DNA of 64,000 nucleotides from Pseudomonadota bacterium (GTDB taxonomy: Bacteria; Desulfobacterota; Binatia; UBA1149): contig JACNKC010000068.1 in the NCBI GenBank assembly GCA_014382245.1, positions 38,203 through 102,202 on the forward strand. The letters are read 5' to 3'. The notes beneath the pieces are model-generated. The model made no database searches, was not told the origin of the DNA, and saw only the letters and a program-made list of their open reading frames with translations. Shown piece by piece: positions 16,876 to 24,492 of this stretch. Every line of letters begins with the position of its first letter. Position 1 is the first letter of the stretch. The position numbers were made by a program, and so were the translations under genes.

Positions 16876-19233
16876 ATGAAAATTACCACCGATCGCTTCA
16901 CAGCCACCGTCGCCGCAGTTTCGCTGCTGCTTTGTTGTAACGCGTCGTCGGCCCTCGCCCAGTGCAGCCAGCCGGCGGCCAACGCCGGCCCCGTGGTTGC
17001 CGGTAACGGCTTTCCCCAGTATTTTGTTGATGCCAACGGCTTGGCACTCGAGCTGTGCCTCGACGTGGCCGACTGCATAGACCCGGCCGAGGATTCTTTT
17101 CTGCCCGATCCGCTGGCAGGCTTGTCTTTCCCCGGCAACTTTCCGGACGCGACCTTCTGGTGGTACGCCGACACACGTATCCCCCTGACCGGCGACGTGA
17201 ACGGGCGTTTTATTGCCCACTTGATCGCCGGTTTTGACAACGAGACCGCCGTCGCCGGGGACCAGCTGAGCAGCGCCCGCATGCGCCTGACTTTCGCGGG
17301 CCTCCAACCGGGCGCCAGCTACACTGTATCCCACCCCTACGGTACCCAGACCATGGTGGCCGACGGCGGAGGCTCGATAGACGAGCTCGAACGCATCGAC
17401 AGCCTCGTGGGTGGATCGACGCCCGCCGACTTCAGCATTGACGGCAGCAGCGTGGGGGCCTTCCTGGTGTTCAATGACCCCGACCCGGCCAAGGCGCCGC
17501 TGCCCGGCCACGTAGGCAATCCCGAGATAGCCCACCTGGTGACCGGCAGCCCCTGCGGACAGAACTACCTGCGCATCGAGGGGCCGGGATTGCCAGCCGG
17601 TGGCCTGCAGAGCGACGACTTTTTTGTGCTCGGCAAGCAGATCAACGTCTGCGGCAACGGCATCGCCGACACCGGCGAAGAATGCGACGACGGCAACACG
17701 GCCAACGCCGACTGCTGTTCTGATTCCTGCGTAATAGAAGACCCCACCCTGCTGTGCGATGACGCCAACGGCTGTACCGACGAAGTGTGCATACCCTCGA
17801 GCGGCTGCTTCAACGTCGATAACACCCTGCCCTGCGACGACAGCAGCGCCTGCACCACCACCGACACCTGCTCGGCCGGTGCCTGCGTGAGCGGGCCTCC
17901 GCTGGTCTGCGACGACGGCCAGTTCTGCACCGGCGTAGAAACCTGCGACCCGGCCTCCGGTTGCCAGGACGGCGTAGATCCCGACCCCAACGACGGCGTG
18001 GGCTGCACCAACGACAGCTGCGACGAGATAAACGACGTAATCGTCAATACGGTCAACAACGCGCTCTGCGACGACGGACTGTTCTGCACCGGCGTCGAGA
18101 CCTGCAGTGCGACGCTCGACTGCCAGGACAACGCCGACCCCGACGCTGACGACGGCGTGGGCTGCACCGACGACAGCTGCGACGAGCTCAACGACGTAAT
18201 CGTCAACGCCGTCAACGACGCTAACTGCGACGACGGACTGTTCTGCACCGGCGTCGAGACCTGCAGTGCGACGCTCGACTGCCAGGACGGCGTAGATCCC
18301 GACCCCAACGACGGCGTGGGCTGCACCGACGACAGCTGCGACGAGCTCAACGACGTAATCGTCAACGCCGTCAACGACGCTAACTGCGACGACGGACTGT
18401 TCTGCACCGGCGTCGAGACCTGCAGTGCGACGCTCGACTGCCAGGACAACGCCGACCCCGACCCCAACGACGGCGTGGCCTGCACTGTTGACACCTGTGA
18501 CGAGGCGGTGGACGTACTGGTCAATACACCGGTCGATTCGGCTTGCGACGACAGCAACGTATGTACCGACAACGTTTGCGTGGTGGGCTCTGGCTGTGCG
18601 AACCCCGACAACACGGCCTCCTGCGAGGACGGCGACCCCACCACGTGGGAAGACCAGTGCGCGGGGGGGGCATGCGTGAGCGGTTTCTTCGCTTGCCCGA
18701 TGTTTCCGCTCGACGGCTGCCACGCGCCATTCGTTGCCGGCAAGTCCGCCCTGTCCCTACGCGTGAGCGACGACGGCAGCAGGGACAGCCTGAAGTGGAA
18801 GTGGAAAAAGGGTGCGGCAACCTCGATAAGCGAGTTCGGCGATCCAGTAGACGGTGCCGACGGCTACGCGGTCTGCCTCTACGACGAGCTAGCAGATGTG
18901 CCCTACCTGGCTTCCGAGCAACTCGTGGATGCCGGCGGAACCTGTGCGGGCAAGGATTGCTGGAAGGGCACCGCTCGCCTGTTCAAGTTCAAGAACAAGA
19001 CCGGGGATGGCTCTGACGGAATAACCAACCTGAAGATGAAGGAAGGAACCGACGGCAAGGCCTTCGTAGGCATCAAGGGCAAGGGCCCGGCGCTCGCCCT
19101 GCCCGCCTTGCCACTGCTGGTGGACAGTCAGCTGACCATGCAGCTGATAAGCGAGGCCACCGCTGGCTGCTGGGAAGCCGGTTACAGCGCTGGGAGCCTC
19201 AGCGTCGGCAACGGACGCCTGAAAGCCAAGTAA
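16876..19233 (+). CDS. Secreted Cys-rich repeat protein with a recurring C-terminal domain
   Basis: 785 aa with a signal peptide (TVAAVSLLLCCNASSALA-Q). AGAGG lies 9 nt before the ATG. Residues about 20-255 form an unrecognised domain. From 259 follows the 'CGNGIADTGEECDDGN' motif of the myxococcal Cys-rich repeat, then CDDxxxCT-type repeats, four 53-residue tandem repeats (345-556), and a C-terminal domain from F604 that is also present in the truncated copy upstream. The many CDDG and DPDPNDG acidic loops suggest Ca2+ binding, and paired Cys suggest disulfides. A surface or adhesive role is inferred only. A strong hairpin follows. Confidence 0.8.
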   Translation: MKITTDRFTATVAAVSLLLCCNASSALAQCSQPAANAGPVVAGNGFPQYFVDANGLALELCLDVADCIDPAEDSFLPDPLAGLSFPGNFPDATFWWYADTRIPLTGDVNGRFIAHLIAGFDNETAVAGDQLSSARMRLTFAGLQPGASYTVSHPYGTQTMVADGGGSIDELERIDSLVGGSTPADFSIDGSSVGAFLVFNDPDPAKAPLPGHVGNPEIAHLVTGSPCGQNYLRIEGPGLPAGGLQSDDFFVLGKQINVCGNGIADTGEECDDGNTANADCCSDSCVIEDPTLLCDDANGCTDEVCIPSSGCFNVDNTLPCDDSSACTTTDTCSAGACVSGPPLVCDDGQFCTGVETCDPASGCQDGVDPDPNDGVGCTNDSCDEINDVIVNTVNNALCDDGLFCTGVETCSATLDCQDNADPDADDGVGCTDDSCDELNDVIVNAVNDANCDDGLFCTGVETCSATLDCQDGVDPDPNDGVGCTDDSCDELNDVIVNAVNDANCDDGLFCTGVETCSATLDCQDNADPDPNDGVACTVDTCDEAVDVLVNTPVDSACDDSNVCTDNVCVVGSGCANPDNTASCEDGDPTTWEDQCAGGACVSGFFACPMFPLDGCHAPFVAGKSALSLRVSDDGSRDSLKWKWKKGAATSISEFGDPVDGADGYAVCLYDELADVPYLASEQLVDAGGTCAGKDCWKGTARLFKFKNKTGDGSDGITNLKMKEGTDGKAFVGIKGKGPALALPALPLLVDSQLTMQLISEATAGCWEAGYSAGSLSVGNGRLKAK
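17908..18543 (+). repeat. Four tandem 159-bp coding repeats
   Basis: Units at 17908-18066, 18067-18225, 18226-18384 and 18385-18543, each encoding 53 residues beginning CDDGxFCTGVETC. Units 2 and 3 are nearly identical at base level, differing mainly where DNADPDAD alternates with DGVDPDPN. Units 1 and 4 are more diverged. The pattern indicates recent unequal crossing-over in the middle of the array. All units keep the frame. Confidence 0.93.
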
Positions 19234-19268
19234 TTACCCGCATACCAGGCCGCCCCCTCCAGCTGGCC

Positions 19269-19299
19269 GCTGTCCCCCCCCCCCGAGCGGGGGGACAGC
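19269..19299. terminator. Strong GC hairpin after the Cys-rich gene
   Basis: The 11-bp arms gctgtcccccc (19269-19279) and ggggggacagc (19289-19299) pair perfectly around a short loop, 35 bp after the stop of the Cys-rich gene. No T-tract follows; the next bases are the -35 box of another promoter. It probably insulates the two transcription units. The C/G homopolymers also make this a likely indel or assembly-error site. Confidence 0.6.
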
Positions 19300-19302
19300 A
19301 GC

Positions 19303-19335
19303 TTGACAAATAAGACATATCCTGCTTATATGTCT
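19303..19335 (+). promoter_or_regulatory. Promoter with embedded palindromic operator
   Basis: A perfect TTGACA -35 (19303-19308) and a TATATG -10-like box (19327-19332) spaced 18 bp. Across the spacer and -10 lies the perfect inverted repeat agacatat (19313-19320), 7-nt loop, atatgtct (19328-19335). This layout is typical of a repressor site that occludes RNA polymerase. The binding protein is unknown. The leader to the ATG at 19377 would be about 40 nt and holds GGGAGG. Confidence 0.6.
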
Positions 19336-19376
19336 CACAACCGCTCGCCGCCCCGGACTGCCGCCGGGAGGCCCGT

Positions 19377-19976
19377 ATGTTTGGAAAAATGCTACCCTCC
19401 GCCCTGCTGGGCGGACTCCTGCTTACGTTGGCGCTGCTGTACGCGGCAGGGCTGGCTTGCGCAGGCGGTACCCGCGTAGTGGCCAGCCTGGTGCCGGTCG
19501 TTACCACGCTCTCGGGGGGCACAGGCCATCCCACGATGGAACCAGGCCGGGTGATTCTCAAAAGCGGCGGAGCAAGCAAGGTAAAACTCCAGGGTGTGAC
19601 CAATGCCCACGGCTCGCCGGTCACTACCGACAACTCACTACAACTGGTCGATGAGATGAGCGGCGACGAGTACATCGTCGTAGTCTCGGGCAGCTTTCCC
19701 GCCACCAGCACGGTCTACGAATTCAACATCCCCGTGGAGCTGAGAAACGGAAAAGGCAAGGCATCCGCGGATCGTTCTCCCCAGTACTGGCTGATCCCCG
19801 ACATGGCCCACCGCGCGGCCGAATTTCACCTGATCGATGTCTACGAACCCCCCGCGCCCGAAGACGCACCGAACTGCCGGTCGGTAGTAGACGCTGGTGG
19901 CACCGTTATCGACGGCGCGCCAAATCCCTGTCGAAGCGGAAGACGACTGGCCAGTGTGGGCCTGCTTATCCCCTGA
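19377..19976 (+). CDS. Small secreted protein, function unknown
   Basis: 199 aa with a signal peptide (ALLGGLLLTLALLYAAGLACAGG; a lipobox-like LACAGG is possible, which would make it a lipoprotein). GGGAGG lies 5 nt before the ATG. The mature part is beta-rich by pattern (YIVVVSGSFPATSTVYEFNIPVEL) and carries two Cys near the C-terminus (NCRSVV, PCRSGR). No family recognised. It has its own promoter with an embedded palindrome, so it is likely a regulated, free-standing gene. Confidence 0.65.
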   Translation: MFGKMLPSALLGGLLLTLALLYAAGLACAGGTRVVASLVPVVTTLSGGTGHPTMEPGRVILKSGGASKVKLQGVTNAHGSPVTTDNSLQLVDEMSGDEYIVVVSGSFPATSTVYEFNIPVELRNGKGKASADRSPQYWLIPDMAHRAAEFHLIDVYEPPAPEDAPNCRSVVDAGGTVIDGAPNPCRSGRRLASVGLLIP

Positions 19977-20000
19977 CAATCGCGGGAACAGCGGAAGCGG

Positions 20001-21152
20001 TCAGCTCAGTTGAACATCCTTGGCCAACTTATGGCCGAGGATGTCGACGGCTTGCTCTACCATCTCATCCACGATTTCAGCCGCCGGTTTTATATCGTCG
20101 ATGAGACCGCAGACCTGGCCGGCGAACGGACCAATATATTCCTGCCTGCCAGCGGCGTTGAACATGTCTACGAGCGCCGAAGCCAACAGCACCTGCACCG
20201 GAAAGGGCAAGGGCTCGAGGCCTGATTTTTCCCACAGGTCGTGGACGCCATTGTAGGTGGCCCGCGAGGTCTTGCCGGTGTAGAAATAGCCACGCCGCGT
20301 CTGCTCGTCGCCCGCGTCGACTATGGCCTGCTTCTGGTTCGCCAGCGCGCCACCCTCGGTGGACGCGAGAAATCGAGTGCCCACCCAGACCCCGACGCAA
20401 CCCATGGCCAGCGCAGCCGCCAGCCCGCGGCCGTCGCCCACCCCGCCCGCAGCCAACACCGGCGTTGGTGCCGCAGCGTCGATGGCCTGTGGCCACAAGG
20501 CAAAAGAACCCACTCGCCCGGTATGCCCGCCGCCCTCGTGGCCCTGGGCCACCACCAGGTCGGCGCCCGAGGCGGCTATGCGACCGGCGTTCTTAGCGTT
20601 GCCCGAGATACCGAGCACCTTCATGCCGGCTGCGTGGGCGTCCTCGACCATGAAGCCCGGGTCACCGAGGCCCGAACAGAACAGCGGCACGTTTTCCTCG
20701 ATGCACACGGCAATGGCCGCGCGCGGACGCGAAACCGTTGTGTTGCCGGTCATCGTGGTGTCGGTATCGGGAAGATCGAAGTCATCCTTTATCTTCATCA
20801 ACCAGGCGTAGTGAGCCTCGGGCAGGGCCTTGGCCACCTCGCTCAGTGGCCGCTGGTCTTCCTCGGTTTCGGGCCTGTCACCGGCGCTCACGATCTGCCC
20901 GGGCAGGAGCAGGTCGACGCCGAACGGCCGGTCGGTGAGCTTGTGGATTTCGCGTATGGCCTGGCGCAAGGCGTCTACCGAAAAGCCAGCGCCGCCCAGC
21001 ACACCAAGGCCGCCCGCCTCGGACACGGCCACCACCAGTTCTACGGGCGCGCCCGTGCATTCACCGATCAGACTCGGACCCATGCCGGCGCTCAGTATCG
21101 GGTAGTCGATGCCCAGCATGTCGCAGAGCCGTGTTCGCAATACTTTCTTCAC
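20001..21152 (-). CDS. Nitronate monooxygenase family protein
   Basis: 383-aa FMN TIM-barrel protein of the NMO/2-nitropropane dioxygenase group, which oxidises nitronates to carbonyls and nitrite. Seen: GIDYPILSAGMGPS at the N-terminus, GGLGVLGG, AQGHEGGGHTGR (catalytic His region), and the phosphate-binding GGVGDGRGLAAAL with GTRFLAS. It begins at GTG, which overlaps the stop of the upstream ridA remnant (GTGA). Family members are often annotated loosely, so the true substrate is open. Confidence 0.82.
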   Translation of the reverse strand: MKKVLRTRLCDMLGIDYPILSAGMGPSLIGECTGAPVELVVAVSEAGGLGVLGGAGFSVDALRQAIREIHKLTDRPFGVDLLLPGQIVSAGDRPETEEDQRPLSEVAKALPEAHYAWLMKIKDDFDLPDTDTTMTGNTTVSRPRAAIAVCIEENVPLFCSGLGDPGFMVEDAHAAGMKVLGISGNAKNAGRIAASGADLVVAQGHEGGGHTGRVGSFALWPQAIDAAAPTPVLAAGGVGDGRGLAAALAMGCVGVWVGTRFLASTEGGALANQKQAIVDAGDEQTRRGYFYTGKTSRATYNGVHDLWEKSGLEPLPFPVQVLLASALVDMFNAAGRQEYIGPFAGQVCGLIDDIKPAAEIVDEMVEQAVDILGHKLAKDVQLS

Positions 21153-21364
21153 GTAATGTCTCCAGGCCCCGGGCTGCCTTGACTACTCGGTGAGAGGGGA
21201 AAGGCGCGAATCTCGACCAGCGCGCCGGCAAAGGCCAGTGCCGAGATCCCGATGGCGGTCCACGCGGGGTAAGGCTCGGCCACGAAGCGATCCTTGACCG
21301 CGGGCGCAAAGTGATAACCGTCGTAGTGTGACTGCATGGAAGCCGGGATTACCCTATCGCTCAT
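21149..21364 (-). pseudogene. RidA-family gene with a large internal in-frame deletion
   Basis: 71 codons. The first 23 residues (MSDRVIPASMQSHYDGYHFAPAV) match the start of RidA/YjgF-type proteins. From residue 24 the sequence KDRFVAEPYPAWTAIG, then SALAFAGALVEIRA, matches their C-terminus. The roughly 75 central residues, including the trimer core, are missing with the frame kept. The last 17 residues (Pro/Ser/Gly-rich) are also atypical. It remains coupled to the nitronate monooxygenase start, so the ORF may persist because its translation feeds the next gene. A functional mini-protein is possible but unlikely. Confidence 0.72.
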
Positions 21365-21481
21365 ATTGATATCCTCGAAGGGCCGGCGCCAGGGCCGACA
21401 GGAGAAACTAGCCGCGCTCGGCGGTTATGCCAATAGCGCTTTGGGCTGGCCAGGAACTTGCCCGGCCCTGCAACTGGGTCT

Positions 21482-22693
21482 CTAGACCTGGCCCCGAGCC
21501 TCAAACGGCAGGGTCTTGAAGCGGCGCACGTAGTTGCCCTCGGCGTAACGGCCAGCGTCCGCGTCAACGCTGAAGTCAGGGCAACGCGCGAGTAGTTCGC
21601 CCAGGGCGACCCTGCCCATGAGCCTGGCCGCAGCAGCACCGATGCAGTGATGCTGACCGTAACCCAGCGCCAGGTGACGGGCGACGCTTCGACAGGGGTC
21701 GCAGTGGTCGGCGTCGTCGCCGAACTCGCGCTCATCTCTATTTGCCGAGGCGTAGAGCAACATCACCTTCCTGCCCTCCGGTATCGTACGTCCACACAGC
21801 TGCACGTCGCGGGTAGTCGTGCGAGCCAGGCCCTGCACCGGGCTGGTCAAGCGCAGGAACTCCTCTACCGCCGCCGGCAGGCCCGAGGGGTCGGCCGCCA
21901 GCGTCCGCCGCTGCTCAGGGCTGGCGGTGAGCAGTTCGGCGGCACCCGCCATCAGGCCCGTGCTGGTGTCGTTGCCGCCGGCCACCATCGTGAAGCCAAA
22001 GCCCAGCACGACCGCCATCGACAATGGCTCGCCGTTGACCTCGGCCGTGACCAGGGCAGAGAACAGGTCGTCGCCCGGGTCAGCGCGGCGTCGCTCGATC
22101 AGCTCGCTGAAGAGCTGGAACATTTCGCCCACCGCGTCCCTCGCCCGGTCTATCTCGCCCTCGGCGTTGGCCGCCACTATGGCCTCGGACCAATCGTCGA
22201 AGCGTTCGCGCACCGACTCGGGGACCCCGAGAAAATGACCCACGACCCGGCTGGGAATGGGCTTGAACAGCTCGGCAACGATGTCGCCACTGCCCATCTC
22301 GCGAAGTTTTTCGATGCGCTCCACGGCCAGGTCACGCACCAGTTCTTCGATGGCCCTCACCCTGGCCGGGGTGAACTGTTTTACGCCGAGCTTGCGCACC
22401 ACGTTGTGGGCAGGCGGATCCATCATCACGATGGGGGCCTCAAGGCCCAGCTCTTCCATCTCGCTGTAGTCGACAGTCAGGCCGCTGGCCGAAGAGAAAG
22501 TGGTCGCGTCTGTAACCGCAGCGAACACTTCGGCAAAACGCGAAAGAACCCAGTAGTCGCCTTCCTCAACCAAATGCACCGGGTCGTGGTCTCGCAGCGC
22601 GCGGTACATGGGGAAGGGATTCCGCCAGCCCTCACCACTGCGAAGCTCGAATCGCGCCGCCTGCTGTCCTGGAGAACTGGTCCGCTGGTCCAT
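21482..22693 (-). CDS. Cytochrome P450
   Basis: 403-aa soluble bacterial-type P450. I-helix AGGNDTS (residues 238-244), K-helix E278-F-L-R281, haem loop with Cys350 in LALGYGQHHCIG. The usual Phe seven residues before the Cys is Leu here (L343). MDPPAHNVVRKL is the C-helix region. The ATG at 22693 follows GGGAGGAA; the frame runs upstream without homology. It needs separate redox partners; a ferredoxin-reductase-like gene occurs at 44859. Divergent from a ThDP enzyme. Substrate unknown. Confidence 0.88.
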   Translation of the reverse strand: MDQRTSSPGQQAARFELRSGEGWRNPFPMYRALRDHDPVHLVEEGDYWVLSRFAEVFAAVTDATTFSSASGLTVDYSEMEELGLEAPIVMMDPPAHNVVRKLGVKQFTPARVRAIEELVRDLAVERIEKLREMGSGDIVAELFKPIPSRVVGHFLGVPESVRERFDDWSEAIVAANAEGEIDRARDAVGEMFQLFSELIERRRADPGDDLFSALVTAEVNGEPLSMAVVLGFGFTMVAGGNDTSTGLMAGAAELLTASPEQRRTLAADPSGLPAAVEEFLRLTSPVQGLARTTTRDVQLCGRTIPEGRKVMLLYASANRDEREFGDDADHCDPCRSVARHLALGYGQHHCIGAAAARLMGRVALGELLARCPDFSVDADAGRYAEGNYVRRFKTLPFEARGQV

Positions 22694-22846
22694 GCCCTGT
22701 TCCTCCCTCGCCCTGCCTTCCAGCACATACTGCAGGAGCAGGACAGCGACAAGGCCCCACGGCAAGGGCTTTCTATCAACCATCGTTGTGGGCTATAAGA
22801 TGCGGCTGCCCGCCCCGACGGCGGGACTCCTGGAGGAAACGAACAC

Positions 22847-24478
22847 ATGCACGGTGGCAAACTGGTAGCGAAGGCCCTTAAACAGGCGGGGGTCGAAGTG
22901 GTCTTCACTCTTTCCGGTGGACACGTGATGGCGATCTACGATGGTTGCCTCGACGAGGGAATAAAAGTCGTCGACGTGAGACACGAGCAGGCCGCCGTAC
23001 ACGCGGCCGACGCCTGGGCGCGGCTGAATCCCGGCAAGGTGGGCGTCGCCATACTCACCGCCGGCCCCGGTGCCACCGACGGCGTGACCGGGCTGGCCAA
23101 CGCCTGGCGGGCCAACTCACCCATACTCGTTTTCGGGGGGCAGGGACCGCTGGCCAACCTGCGCAAGGGCTCGCTGCAGGAAATGGATCACATCTCGGTC
23201 ATGCGACCTATAAGCAAGTGGGCCGAGGCCTGCTACGCCACCGACCGCCTGGGTGAATACGTGGAAGAAGCCATACGCCACGCGTTGTCGGGCAACCCGG
23301 GGCCGGCTTACATTGAAATCCCCATGGACGTACTGGGCGGACCGGTGGACCTCGACACGGCCTACTGCCCCGCCCCGCTGCCCACGCCGCAGGTCAGGCC
23401 GGCCCGCGAGTCGGTGCGCGAGGCCGTAACGATGCTGGCGGCTTCAAAGCAGCCCATGATAATGGTCGGCACTGGCGTCAAGTGGTCCAACGGCCGCGAG
23501 TCGCTGGGCCGCTTTCTCGATGCCGTTAAGATGCCTGCCTTCTGCAACGGCATGGGTCGCGGGCAGGTCGACCACGACTCGCCGTGGTTCTTCAACCGCA
23601 CTCGTCGCGACTACCTCGAGCAAACCGACTGCGTGGTCCTGGCGGGTTCGCTGCTGGACTTCCGCATGCGCTTCGGTGCCTCGATCCCGGCGACGACAAA
23701 AATCATACAACTCGATCTCGACGCCGTGCAGATCGGCCAGAACCGCAGGGCCGACATAGGCCTTGTGGGCAACCTTGGGCTTACCCTGCAGACCATGCTC
23801 GAGGTCATGCAGGAAGACGATGTCAGCATGGACTGGTCAGGCGTCGTGGAGACCTGGCGAGCGAAAGAGGACGAGGCCGAAGAAACCATGCGCACACGGC
23901 TCAACTCCGACGAGGTACCGATCGACCCGCAACGCTTGTGCCGCGAGATAGCCGACTTCGTGGACGACGACACCATAGTGATCGGCGACGGCGGCGACAT
24001 AGTGGCCCAGGCGGCCAAGGTCATAAAAGTGCCCAAGAACGGAGCGTGGATGGACCCGGGCCCGCTGGGTACGCTGGGCGTGGGCATGCCGTTTGCGCTG
24101 GCCGCGCAGCTGGCCCACCCCGACAAGCGCGTACTCATCGTCTACGGCGATGGAAGTTTCGGGCTGAACGGTTTCGAGTTCGATACAGCGGTGCGATTTG
24201 GCCTCCCCATCGTTGGCATCATAGGCAACGACCAGGCCTGGGGGCAGATGCTCAGGCCCCAGGCCGGCCTGTTCGGCGAGGACCGGCTGGTGGCCACCGA
24301 GCTGGCGGCCACCCGTTACGACAAGGTCGTCGAGGCCCTGGGCGGCCACGGCGAGCTGGTGACCGAAGCTGACCAGATCCGACCCGCCCTTGAGCGGGCC
24401 TATGCCAGCGGTAAGCCAGCTTGCGTGAATGTCATGATGCGACAGGACCGCGAGTTCTCTGGCGGCATCTACGTCTGA
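22847..24478 (+). CDS. Thiamine-diphosphate-dependent enzyme (acetolactate synthase/2-hydroxyacyl-CoA lyase-like)
   Basis: 543 aa with the three-domain POX/ALS layout. Catalytic Glu47 in RHEQAA, LTAGPG, and the ThDP/Mg motif GDGS (434-437) ending at GND with N461. It could form acetolactate, but no small subunit is adjacent and the sequence also fits 2-hydroxyacyl-CoA lyase or oxalyl-CoA decarboxylase relatives; sequence alone does not decide. A strong GGAGGAAA precedes the ATG. A TATAAG (22794) and a small GC hairpin (22809-22825) lie in the leader. Divergent from the P450. Confidence 0.78.
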   Translation: MHGGKLVAKALKQAGVEVVFTLSGGHVMAIYDGCLDEGIKVVDVRHEQAAVHAADAWARLNPGKVGVAILTAGPGATDGVTGLANAWRANSPILVFGGQGPLANLRKGSLQEMDHISVMRPISKWAEACYATDRLGEYVEEAIRHALSGNPGPAYIEIPMDVLGGPVDLDTAYCPAPLPTPQVRPARESVREAVTMLAASKQPMIMVGTGVKWSNGRESLGRFLDAVKMPAFCNGMGRGQVDHDSPWFFNRTRRDYLEQTDCVVLAGSLLDFRMRFGASIPATTKIIQLDLDAVQIGQNRRADIGLVGNLGLTLQTMLEVMQEDDVSMDWSGVVETWRAKEDEAEETMRTRLNSDEVPIDPQRLCREIADFVDDDTIVIGDGGDIVAQAAKVIKVPKNGAWMDPGPLGTLGVGMPFALAAQLAHPDKRVLIVYGDGSFGLNGFEFDTAVRFGLPIVGIIGNDQAWGQMLRPQAGLFGEDRLVATELAATRYDKVVEALGGHGELVTEADQIRPALERAYASGKPACVNVMMRQDREFSGGIYV

Positions 24479-24492
24479 CCGGCTGGCGGGGC

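Noticed and set aside
17908..18543. CRISPR-like direct repeats
   Set aside because: The 159-bp units are contiguous, coding and lack unique spacers.
16813..18723. 636-codon minus-strand open frame opposite the Cys-rich repeat gene
   Set aside because: It mirrors the plus-strand repeats (VVAVSVVDGVDDYVVELV repeats), has no signal, domain or ribosome site, and arises from codon bias in GC-rich DNA.
20001..24478. A biosynthetic gene cluster made of P450, RidA, nitronate monooxygenase and ThDP enzyme
   Set aside because: No scaffold-building enzyme is present, the P450 and ThDP genes are divergent, and ridA is broken; a shared pathway is not supported.
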